Shown here: in pieces, positions 44,289 through 51,590 of the stretch
How positions within the stretch are numbered: the first letter of the stretch is position 1
Layout of the letters: the number at the start of each line of letters is the position of its first letter
NCBI RefSeq assembly: GCF_001428485.1
Contig: NZ_LMHS01000003.1
Coordinates: 851,626 to 915,625 of the forward strand
Length of the DNA: 64,000 nt
Origin: Microbacterium sp. Root180
GTDB lineage: Bacteria; Actinomycetota; Actinomycetes; Actinomycetales; Microbacteriaceae
Direction: 5' to 3'
Program-made: the position numbers and the translations under genes
Notes under the pieces: model-generated
Told to the model about the DNA's origin: nothing
Databases searched by the model: none
The model's input: the letters and a program-made list of their open reading frames with translations, nothing else

Positions 44289-45704
44289 ATGACCGGCGGT
44301 GTGGTCGCGGCCGTCGACCTCGGGGCGACCAGCGGCCGCGTGATGCTCGGGTACGTGGACGACGGGATGCTGCGCCTCGAGGCCGTCTCGCGGTTCCCGA
44401 ACGGTCCGGTACCGGGCCCCGACGGCCTCCACTGGGACTTCACCGCGCTGTACCGGCACATCATCGAGGGGCTGCGCGACGCGATCGCACGCGAGCCGGG
44501 CCTGGCCAGCGCCGGGATCGACTCGTGGGCCGTGGACTATGGACTGGTCGAGGCCGGCGAGGTGCGCGGCGAGCCGTTCCACTACCGCGACGAGCGCACC
44601 GTGCGGGGCGTCGAGCAGGTGCACGCGGTCGTGCCGTTCGACGAGCTGTACCGCCGGAACGGTCTGCAGTTCCTGCCCTTCAACACGCTGTACCAGTACG
44701 TCACCGAGCGCGGGCTCGCCGATGCCGACGTCGCGCTCCTCATCCCCGACCTGGTCGCGTATCTCCTCACCGGGGCCCGGGTCGCCGAGCGCACGAACGC
44801 CTCCACGACGGGGCTCATCGACGTCCGCACCGGGCAGTGGGATCTCGAGCTCGCCGAGCGGCTCGGCATCCCGGCATCCGTCCTCCCCCGCCTCGTCGAT
44901 CCGGGCGAGCACCTCGGCGCGCTGCGGGGCGCGGCGCGCGAGCGCGTGGGGGCGGCCGTCGAGGTCGTGGCCGTCGGCTCGCACGACACGGCATCGGCCG
45001 TCGCCGCGGTGCCGCTGAGCTCGCCCGACGCGGCGTACATCTCGTGCGGCACGTGGGGTCTGGTCGGCGTCGAGCTCGATGCGCCCGTCGTCAGCGATGC
45101 CGCGCGTGAGGCGAACTTCACGAACGAGGGCGGGGTCGACGGACGCGTGCGCTTCCTTCACAACGTCACCGGCCTGTGGCTGCTGAGCGAGTCGGTGCGC
45201 GCGTGGGAGGCCGAGGACGGCTCCCCGATCGACCTTCCGGGACTGCTGGATGCCGCGGCATCCGTCGACGGGGAGGTTGCCCTCTTCGACGCGAACGACC
45301 CGCGACTGTCGGCACCGGGCGACATGCCCGCCCGCATCGCCGCGGTGCTCGACGAGGCGGGCGCGGCCGTGCCCGCGTCGCGCGCGGCCTTCGCCCGCAC
45401 GATCGTGGAGAGCATCGCGCAGGCGTTCGCGACCGCCGTGGCCACCGCCGGACGCCTCACCGACCGTGAGGTCGACGTGATCCACATCGTCGGCGGCGGC
45501 GCGCTGAACCGCCTGCTGTGCCAGGCGACGGCCGACCGGTCGGGGCTCCCCGTGCTCGCCGGACCCGTCGAGGCGACCGCACTGGGGAACGTGCTCGTGC
45601 AGGTGCGCGCGCACGGATGGTTCGGGCCGGATGCCTCGCTCGAGACTCTCCGGGAGGCCGTAGCCGGCGCGTTCCCGCCGGAGAGGTACGAACCGCGGGC
45701 CTGA
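44289..45704 (+). CDS. rhaB: rhamnulokinase
   Basis: 471 residues of the FGGY kinase family. AAVDLGATSGRVMLG is the phosphate-1 loop, GIDSWAVDYGL and FLPFNTLYQ are rhamnulokinase blocks, ISCGTWGLVG and HIVGGGALNRLLCQATADRSGLPVLAGPVEATALGN are the ATP-site motifs. It makes L-rhamnulose-1-phosphate. ATG 44289 is preferred to GTG 44277 four codons earlier, which touches the end of hairpin D. Last gene of the rha operon. Confidence 0.95.
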   Translation: MTGGVVAAVDLGATSGRVMLGYVDDGMLRLEAVSRFPNGPVPGPDGLHWDFTALYRHIIEGLRDAIAREPGLASAGIDSWAVDYGLVEAGEVRGEPFHYRDERTVRGVEQVHAVVPFDELYRRNGLQFLPFNTLYQYVTERGLADADVALLIPDLVAYLLTGARVAERTNASTTGLIDVRTGQWDLELAERLGIPASVLPRLVDPGEHLGALRGAARERVGAAVEVVAVGSHDTASAVAAVPLSSPDAAYISCGTWGLVGVELDAPVVSDAAREANFTNEGGVDGRVRFLHNVTGLWLLSESVRAWEAEDGSPIDLPGLLDAAASVDGEVALFDANDPRLSAPGDMPARIAAVLDEAGAAVPASRAAFARTIVESIAQAFATAVATAGRLTDREVDVIHIVGGGALNRLLCQATADRSGLPVLAGPVEATALGNVLVQVRAHGWFGPDASLETLREAVAGAFPPERYEPRA

Positions 45705-45772
45705 CTCGCGCCTGGACGGAACCCTCGCGGGACGGTTTCGTCAACCCCCTGCGGGCCGCCGTCACCGCGGCC

Positions 45773-45784
45773 TAGCGTGAGCCC
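45773..45784 (+). promoter_or_regulatory. leaderless -10 element of the small acidic gene
   Basis: TAGCGT (45773-45778), 6 nt, then ATG 45785; directly follows rhaB. Confidence 0.65.
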
Positions 45785-45934
45785 ATGACCGACGAACGCC
45801 GCGCAGAAGACGCCCCCCTCGAACAGGATGCCCCGACCGGGGGCGACGAGACCACCGAGGATCAGCTCGAGGCCGACAATCCGGCCGAGGAGGACACCCT
45901 CAAGACACTCGACCCCGACGCTCCGCCGGCCTGA
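45785..45934 (+). CDS. small acidic protein (49 residues), function unknown
   Basis: Starts MTDERRAEDAPLEQ and ends KTLDPDAPPA. About a third of residues are Asp or Glu and there are no Cys, Trp or long hydrophobic runs, so it is probably disordered. Support for coding: TAGCGT-N6-ATG upstream, high GC at third positions, a clean stop and a single frame. It resembles Pup only in size and charge; it lacks the C-terminal GGE/GGQ. It lies after rhaB and converges with the ATP-grasp/alpha-E/transglutaminase operon. Confidence 0.65.
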   Translation: MTDERRAEDAPLEQDAPTGGDETTEDQLEADNPAEEDTLKTLDPDAPPA

Positions 45935-45960
45935 GCCGAGCCCGGGTCCACCGTCGCCAG

Positions 45961-46060
45961 GGCGCATAACTCCTGCACTTTGGCCGCAGGCTGGCGGCCC
46001 ACCACCGTCCTGCCGCGGGTCGCCGCCGACAGGCGACCTGAAGTGCAGGAGTTATGCGCC
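45961..46060. repeat. intergenic inverted repeat, family A (copy A2)
   Basis: Perfect 20-bp arms GGCGCATAACTCCTGCACTT (45961-45980) and its complement (46041-46060). Inside are two more hairpins: GGCCGC/GCGGCC (45982-45999) and GGTCGCC/GGCGACC (46018-46038). Together they form a multibranched fold between convergent genes. Confidence 0.9.
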
Positions 46061-46079
46061 GGGCAGGACCGCGCCGCGC

Positions 46080-46190
46080 CTGCGCGGCTACTCAGGATGA
46101 ACCACGTTCTCACGCCTCGCGCGTGATCCCTTCGATACGCCGCTGCGCGGCTACTCAGGATGAACCACGTTCTCACGCTTCGCGTGTGAT
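46080..46190. repeat. 48-bp direct repeat at the 3' end of the transglutaminase gene (family F)
   Basis: 46080-46127 and 46143-46190 agree at 46 of 48 positions (period 63 bp). Both copies encode ITREA-stop on the minus strand with two synonymous changes, followed by a shared downstream tail containing CTACTCAGGATGAACCACG (plus strand). Confidence 0.85.
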
Positions 46191-47018
46191 AGTGACCTTC
46201 ACGTGGAGATGGGACTTGAACGGGCCGGCATAGACGCCGCGCAGCGGCGGGACGTCGCCATAGTCGCGCCCGCGGCCGACCAGCACGTGCCGATCGCCGA
46301 TCTCGATGTTGTTCGTGGGGTCGAAGCCCTGCCATTCGCCCGCGAACCACTCGACCCACGCATGGGACTCGCCGGTCACAGCGACGCCGACATCGGCGGT
46401 GGGGCGCGGGTGCAGGTAGCCCGAGACGTACCGGGCCGGGATCCCGACCTCGCGCAGGGCGCCGAGCGTGATGTGCGCGATGTCCTGGCACACGCCCTTG
46501 CGCGCCTCCCACGCCTCCTGCGCGGTCGAGTGCACCCCGGTGATGCCGTGCATGTACTCGACGGCGTCCCCGATGCCGGTGGAGATCGCGTGCGCGGCGC
46601 GGCCCGGATGATCGTGCTGCGCCGCGATCGACCGGGCGAGCTCGGCGACCTCGGGGTGGGGGCGCGTGCGGCCGGTCTGCACCAGCTGCTCGACCGTCTC
46701 GATCGAGCGATTCGACTCGCGCGACAGGCCGTGCCACGTGACATCGACGTGCTCGAGGGGTCGCGGGCGCACCTCGACAAGCGACTTCGCGGTGATCGTC
46801 AGCGCGGCGTGCGGAGACAGCACATCGAACGCCGCCACCCGCGTGCCGAAGTAGTCGACGTACTGGTTGACCGACGTCGACGGCTCGATGTCGAGCGACG
46901 AGTTCAGCACGAACTGGCTGTCGGTCGAGCCCGGCAGCATGCGCGCCTCGTTGTACGAGGCCGAGACGTCGCCCTGGTAGCTGAACCCCGTCTGGTGCTC
47001 GATCCGGAGGCGCTTCAT
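46173..47018 (-). CDS. transglutaminase-like (peptidase-fold) protein of the ATP-grasp operon
   Basis: 281 residues. An N-terminal beta domain (MKRLRIEHQTGFSYQGDVSASYNEARMLP) precedes the transglutaminase core: the catalytic Cys in ARKGVCQDIAHITLGALREVGIPARYVSGYL, His in ESHAWVEWFAGEWQGFDPTNN and the Asp after it. The ATG overlaps the alpha-E stop (ATGA). By Iyer et al.'s genomic analysis these proteins accompany ATP-grasp ligases and alpha-E proteins and are predicted to cut or transfer peptides; no biochemical role is settled. The last five codons are duplicated downstream. Confidence 0.93.
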   Translation of the reverse strand: MKRLRIEHQTGFSYQGDVSASYNEARMLPGSTDSQFVLNSSLDIEPSTSVNQYVDYFGTRVAAFDVLSPHAALTITAKSLVEVRPRPLEHVDVTWHGLSRESNRSIETVEQLVQTGRTRPHPEVAELARSIAAQHDHPGRAAHAISTGIGDAVEYMHGITGVHSTAQEAWEARKGVCQDIAHITLGALREVGIPARYVSGYLHPRPTADVGVAVTGESHAWVEWFAGEWQGFDPTNNIEIGDRHVLVGRGRDYGDVPPLRGVYAGPFKSHLHVKVTITREA

Positions 47019-47947
47019 GAGATCTCTCCGATCCAGCTCGGCTCGGCCTGCGTCGGGAAGAAGCGGCTGCGGATGGCTTCGGATGCCTCGCGCGTGACGG
47101 TCTGCACGCGCTGCATGTGCTGGGGGAGCTCGTTGAGGATCTCGCCGACGGGCCGGTACTCGAGGTCGTTGCGGATCTGACCCAGCGCCCGCAGCACGGT
47201 GTTGGAGTGACCGACACGGTCCGCGCGCGGGTCGATCGCGCTCATGCACTCCTCGGCCCGCTGGATCGAGTAGATGATCGAGCGCGGGAAGAGGCGGTCC
47301 AGCAGGAGGAACTCCGCCGCGTTGCGCGCGCTCGGCATGCCCCGGTAGGTGCGCAGGTACGCCTCATAGGCGCCGCACGAACGCAGGATGGTGGTCCAGG
47401 ACGGCCCGGATGCCTGGGTCAGCGACCTCGTCGCGAGGAGCCGCGCCGTCATGTCGGTGCGCTCGATGCTGCGCCCGAGGGTGAAGAACTGCCAGGCCTC
47501 GTCACGGCTCGTGGACGAGTCGACGATGCCCACGGCGAGCGCCGCGCGCTCGCGCACCCACTGGAAGAACTCGTGCACCCGGTCCGCCTGGAGACGCCGC
47601 GGCATCCGGGTGTTCGTGGTGTTGAGGGTCTCCCACAGCTCGGTCGACACGATCTCGCGGGCACGTCGGGCGTTCTCGCGCGATGCCGTCAGCGCGTACG
47701 CGATGCTCGACGGGTTCATGCGATCGACGGCGAGCCGCGCGAGCACATCCTCGCGGCGCACGTGCTGCACGCCCTCGGGCGGCAGGGATCCCATCACGCT
47801 CAGCAGCGACCGGCACGCCGTGTCCTCGTCGATCCACGGGTCCTCCAGCAGCAGCTGCAGATGGACATCGAGGATGCGCGCGGTGCCGTCGCTGCGCTCG
47901 ATGTAGCGGCCGATCCAGAACAGCGACTCGGCGATGCGGCTCAGCAT
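47015..47947 (-). CDS. alpha-E domain protein (DUF403)
   Basis: 310 residues, all-helical. MLSRIAESLFWIGRYIERSDGTARILDVHL is the invariant N-terminus of the family; SVFF-type LGRSIERTDMTARLL and EFLLLDRLFPRSIIYSIQRAEECM are also conserved. Two ER-containing helices suggest an acidic-basic pocket. It overlaps the ATP-grasp gene by 7 bp (ATGCTGA) and the transglutaminase gene by 4 bp. Role unknown; it always accompanies circularly permuted ATP-grasp proteins. Confidence 0.93.
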   Translation of the reverse strand: MLSRIAESLFWIGRYIERSDGTARILDVHLQLLLEDPWIDEDTACRSLLSVMGSLPPEGVQHVRREDVLARLAVDRMNPSSIAYALTASRENARRAREIVSTELWETLNTTNTRMPRRLQADRVHEFFQWVRERAALAVGIVDSSTSRDEAWQFFTLGRSIERTDMTARLLATRSLTQASGPSWTTILRSCGAYEAYLRTYRGMPSARNAAEFLLLDRLFPRSIIYSIQRAEECMSAIDPRADRVGHSNTVLRALGQIRNDLEYRPVGEILNELPQHMQRVQTVTREASEAIRSRFFPTQAEPSWIGEIS

Positions 47948-49629
47948 GGGCCGTCCTCCTCGGCGTCGGTCGCGGCCTGCTGCTGCTGCTCGTGCTGCTC
48001 GCGACGGTTCCCGTCCGGATCGCGCGGCGAGTGGGCCGGTGGGGGCTGCCCGTCGTAGATGATCGGGATCGACGCCGTCACCGTCGCGGCCTGATCGGCG
48101 ACGAGGCCCGGGACACCGTGGCCCTGGCCGTACTCCACGTGCGACGGTGCCGATCCGCCGATCACCCAGGTGTCCTTCGAGCCGCCGCCCTGGCTGGAGT
48201 TGACCACGAGCTGGCCCTCCGGGAGCGCGACGCGGGTGAGTCCGCCGGGCAGCACCCAGACGTCCTCGCCGTCGTTGACCGCGAACGGGCGCAGGTCGGC
48301 GTGGCGCGGACGCATGCCGTCCTCGACCAGCGTCGGAATCGTCGAGAGCATCACGACGGGCTGAGCGATCCACCCGCGCGGGTCGGCCAGGAGCCGCTGC
48401 CGGAGCTTCTCGAGCTCGGCGGGCGAAGCATCCGGTCCCACCACCAGGCCCTTGCCGCCCGATCCGTCGACGGGCTTCACCACGAGCTCATCGAGCCGGT
48501 CGAGCACTTCCTCGAGGGCGTTCGGGTCTTCGAGCCGCCACGTGTCGACGTTCTTGAGGATCGGCTCCTCGGCCAGGTAGTAGCGGATGAGCTCGGGCAC
48601 GTACGTGTAGAGCAGCTTGTCGTCGGCCACGCCGTTGCCCACGGCATTGGCGATGGTGACGTTGCCCAGGCGCGCAGCCAGCATGAGTCCCGGGGCGCCG
48701 AGCATGGAATCGGCACGGAACTGCAGCGGATCGAGGAACTCGTCGTCGACACGGCGGTAGATGACGTCGACCCGCTTGGGGCCGCGCGTCGTGCGCATGA
48801 ACACCTTGCCGCCCACGCATAGCAGGTCGCGGCCCTCGACGAGCTCGACCCCCATGAGCCGGGCGAGCAGGGTGTGCTCGAAGTACGCCGAGTTGTACAC
48901 GCCCGGCGTGAGCACGACGACATTCGGGTCCTCGATGCCGGCGGGCGCCGACGCGCGCAGCGCGGCGAGGAGCTTGTTGGGGTAGTCGCCGACCGGGCGC
49001 ACGCGCATCGATACGAACAGCTCCGGCAGCGTCTGCGCCATGACCCGGCGGTTCGAGATCACGTAGGAGACCCCCGACGGGACGCGCACATTGTCTTCGA
49101 GGACGCGCATCTCGCCGTGCTCGTCACGGATGAGATCGATGCCCGAGACCTGGATGCGCACGCCGTTCGCGGACTGGATGCCGGCGGCCTGCCGGTAGAA
49201 GTACTGCGACGAGGCGATCAGACCTGCCGGGAGCACCTCGTCGCGCACGCAGTGCTGGCGGCCGTATGCGTCGTCGAGGAACGCCTCGAGAGCCTTGACG
49301 CGCTGCTTGACCCCGGCCTCCACGCGCGACCACTCGTCGTAGGTGATCACGCGCGGAACCGCGTCGAGCGGGAAGGGTCGCTCCTCGCCGGCGAAGTCGA
49401 ACGTGACGCCCTGCGCGAGGTACGAGCTCGCGAGCGAGTCGGTGCGCCCGCGCAGCTCTTCCTGCGTCATCTGGGCGAGCGCCTGGTAGAGCTCCCGGTA
49501 GGCGTCGCGGGACTCGGCCAGATCGCCCGGGTGCGCCGGACTGCCGAACATCTCGTCGTAGGCGGGAACCCCGGAGGCCGTCTTGCGCGGCGCCAGAGTG
49601 GAACCGTAGCCGTCGAAGAGATCACCCAT
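47941..49629 (-). CDS. circularly permuted ATP-grasp protein (type 2)
   Basis: 562 residues. N-terminal half (1-~200) holds YRELYQALAQMTQEELRGR, VIASSQYFYRQAAG-type and VLEDNVRVPSGVSYVISNRR blocks; the ATP-grasp core follows with GGKVFMRTTRGPKRVDVIYRRVDDEFLDPL, NAVGNGVADDKLLYTYVPELIRYYL and KPVDGSGGKGLVVG. By family logic it forms an amide or peptide bond using ATP. The C-terminal ~40 residues are Pro-rich then Gln-rich (REQHEQQQQAATDAEEDGPC), unusual for the family and likely disordered. TAGGCT lies 6 nt before ATG 49629 (leaderless). First gene of the three-gene operon. Confidence 0.93.
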   Translation of the reverse strand: MGDLFDGYGSTLAPRKTASGVPAYDEMFGSPAHPGDLAESRDAYRELYQALAQMTQEELRGRTDSLASSYLAQGVTFDFAGEERPFPLDAVPRVITYDEWSRVEAGVKQRVKALEAFLDDAYGRQHCVRDEVLPAGLIASSQYFYRQAAGIQSANGVRIQVSGIDLIRDEHGEMRVLEDNVRVPSGVSYVISNRRVMAQTLPELFVSMRVRPVGDYPNKLLAALRASAPAGIEDPNVVVLTPGVYNSAYFEHTLLARLMGVELVEGRDLLCVGGKVFMRTTRGPKRVDVIYRRVDDEFLDPLQFRADSMLGAPGLMLAARLGNVTIANAVGNGVADDKLLYTYVPELIRYYLAEEPILKNVDTWRLEDPNALEEVLDRLDELVVKPVDGSGGKGLVVGPDASPAELEKLRQRLLADPRGWIAQPVVMLSTIPTLVEDGMRPRHADLRPFAVNDGEDVWVLPGGLTRVALPEGQLVVNSSQGGGSKDTWVIGGSAPSHVEYGQGHGVPGLVADQAATVTASIPIIYDGQPPPAHSPRDPDGNRREQHEQQQQAATDAEEDGPC

Positions 49630-49641
49630 GCCGGAAGCCTA
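49630..49641 (-). promoter_or_regulatory. leaderless -10 element of the ATP-grasp operon
   Basis: Minus strand TAGGCT (49641-49636), 6 nt, then ATG 49629. Confidence 0.65.
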
Positions 49642-49715
49642 GTCCGGGCCGTGTTGCCGGAGTGTTTCGCAGCCGGACTCCGCGAGTTCGAGCCGATGGC
49701 GCGCGTGTGTGTGAG

Positions 49716-49786
49716 CAAAGACGAGGAGACACGCCGCATCATCGGCCTCCCACGCCGGGCATCGCGGCGTGTTTCCTCCGTTTTCG
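49716..49786. repeat. intergenic inverted repeat, family C (copy C4)
   Basis: Left arm 49716-49737 (CAAAGACGAGGAGACACGCC then GC) and right arm 49764-49786 (GCGGCGTGTTTCCTCCGTTT then TCG) pair at about 18 of 21 positions, 26-nt loop. It lies between two divergent leaderless promoters. Confidence 0.8.
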
Positions 49787-49812
49787 ACGGCGCCGACCGG
49801 TTCCGGCGGACG

Positions 49813-49824
49813 TACGCTGTCCTC
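49813..49824 (+). promoter_or_regulatory. leaderless -10 element of the molybdopterin oxidoreductase gene
   Basis: TACGCT (49813-49818), 6 nt, then GTG 49825. Confidence 0.65.
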
Positions 49825-51504
49825 GTGAGCACGTCGCGCGGGGACCGCGGCACTCCGGCGCCCTACGCGTGGGCGGCCGGAGTGGGGGCCGTCGCGCTCG
49901 GCGCCGGCCTCGGCGAACTCGTGGGCGCCGTCGTAGCGCCGACGTCGGGACCGTTCGTCGTCGTCGGCGGTGCACTCATCGACGCCGCGCCGTCGTGGGC
50001 GAAGGATGCCGCGATCGCCCTGTTCGGGACCGCCGACAAGATCGCGCTGCTGGTCGGGATCGGACTCGTCGTGCTCGTGCTCGCGGGGCTCGCCGGCTGG
50101 CTCGAGCTGAGGCGACCGCCGTGGGGCCGCGTCGTCGTCGTGGCGTTCGGCGCGGTCGGCGCCGTCGCGGCCGTCACCCGCGCCGACGCGGGGCCGCTCG
50201 CGTGGGTCCCCTCCGTCGTCGCGGGTCTGGGCGGCGCGCTCGCGCTGTGGTGGCTGGTGCGGATGCTGGCGCTCGGCGCCGCTGCGCGGGATGCCCTGTC
50301 GGGCGAGACATTCCCTCGCGCGCCCTCCGGGCGGGCTCCCGCCGACCCCGTGGCCGTCGGCCGGGCTCCCGCCGACCCCGACGCCGCCTCGCCGGACGAC
50401 GCGTCCCGCTCCGCTCCCCCGCCCGGCGACGTCGGGCCGTCACGCCGTTCGTTCCTGGTCTGGTCGGGAGCGGCGGTCGTGGCGGGAGTCGTCGCGGCGG
50501 CTGCGGGGAACGCGATGCGGGCGGGGAACGCCGCCGTGTCGGCCATCAAGGCGGTCGTCCTGCCGAAGGCCGCGGTCGCGGCGCCTCCGATCCCCGTCGG
50601 TGCGGAGCTCGACATCCCGGGTCTCGCACACGTCGTGACGGAGACCGACCGCTTCTACCGCATCGACACCGCGCTCATCGTGCCGACGCTCGACCCCGCG
50701 AACTGGAACCTGCACATCAAGGGCATGGTCGAAGAAGAGGTCATGCTCACGTGGGACGACCTGCTCGAGCTGCCCCTCGAAGAGCACTACACCACGCTCG
50801 CGTGCGTCTCGAATGAGGTGGGCGGCACGCTCATCGGCAATGCGATGTGGCTGGGATACCCGGTGCGGGAGCTGCTCGCGCGCGCCCGCCCCACGGCAGA
50901 CGCAGATATGGTGCTCTCCCGCTCGATCGACGGGTTCACGGCATCCACTCCGCTCGAAGCACTCACCGACGGCCGCAACGCCCTGCTGGCCATCGGGATG
51001 AACGGCGAGCCTCTGCCGCCGGAGCACGGGTTCCCGGCGCGTCTGGTCGTGCCGGGACTGTACGGCTACGTCTCGGCGACGAAGTGGGTGAAGGAGCTCG
51101 AGGTCACCCGCTTCGACCAGGCACGCGCGTACTGGACCGACCGCGGCTGGTCCGAACGCGGGCCGATCAAGCTGCAATCGCGCATCGACGTGCCGCGCAA
51201 GGCCCAGGGCCTCAAGGCGGGCGACGTCGTGATCGCCGGTGTCGCCTGGCAGCAGCAGGTGGGCGTCGCCGGCGTCGAGGTGCAGATCGACGAGGGCGCG
51301 TGGCAGCCGGCGACGCTAGCCTCCGCGATCTCGGAAGACACGTGGGTGCAGTGGCAGCTGCCCTGGACCGCCGCGCCCGGCGACCACCTCATCCGCTGCC
51401 GCGCCATCAGCACCACCGGTGAGGTGCAGACATCCGACCGCGCCCACCCCGCGCCCGACGGCGCGACGGGCTGGCACGAGCGCTTCGTCAGCGTCTTCGC
51501 CTGA
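49825..51504 (+). CDS. membrane-bound molybdopterin oxidoreductase, sulfite-oxidase fold
   Basis: 559 residues. About four membrane segments (10-155) are followed by a Pro/Ala-rich loop (~170-205), then SRRSFLVWSGAAVVAGVVAAAAG, a twin-arginine-like motif with a fifth helix. The catalytic domain (~255-480) has NWNLHIKGMVEEEVMLTWDDLLELP and the Mo-ligand Cys in TTLACVSNEVGG; a C-terminal Ig-like dimerisation domain ends the protein. The redox substrate is unknown; the catalytic part should sit outside the membrane. The start is set by TACGCT-N6-GTG. Confidence 0.9.
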   Translation: MSTSRGDRGTPAPYAWAAGVGAVALGAGLGELVGAVVAPTSGPFVVVGGALIDAAPSWAKDAAIALFGTADKIALLVGIGLVVLVLAGLAGWLELRRPPWGRVVVVAFGAVGAVAAVTRADAGPLAWVPSVVAGLGGALALWWLVRMLALGAAARDALSGETFPRAPSGRAPADPVAVGRAPADPDAASPDDASRSAPPPGDVGPSRRSFLVWSGAAVVAGVVAAAAGNAMRAGNAAVSAIKAVVLPKAAVAAPPIPVGAELDIPGLAHVVTETDRFYRIDTALIVPTLDPANWNLHIKGMVEEEVMLTWDDLLELPLEEHYTTLACVSNEVGGTLIGNAMWLGYPVRELLARARPTADADMVLSRSIDGFTASTPLEALTDGRNALLAIGMNGEPLPPEHGFPARLVVPGLYGYVSATKWVKELEVTRFDQARAYWTDRGWSERGPIKLQSRIDVPRKAQGLKAGDVVIAGVAWQQQVGVAGVEVQIDEGAWQPATLASAISEDTWVQWQLPWTAAPGDHLIRCRAISTTGEVQTSDRAHPAPDGATGWHERFVSVFA

Positions 51505-51527
51505 GCGCCACCGCCCTTCACGTGCCA

Positions 51528-51584
51528 CGAGTCGCCAAGACACGCCGGAGATCCGGCGCGCGGACGGCGTGTCTTGGCGACTCG
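51528..51584. repeat. intergenic inverted repeat, family B (copy B2)
   Basis: Perfect 20-bp arms CGAGTCGCCAAGACACGCCG (51528-51547) and complement (51565-51584), 17-nt loop, between convergent genes. Loop length equals that of B1 but loop sequence differs. Confidence 0.92.
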
Positions 51585-51590
51585 GGTGGC

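Noticed and set aside
45785..45934. Calling the small acidic protein Pup
   Set aside because: It lacks the C-terminal Gly-Gly-Glu/Gln and conserved coiled region, and no proteasome genes are nearby.
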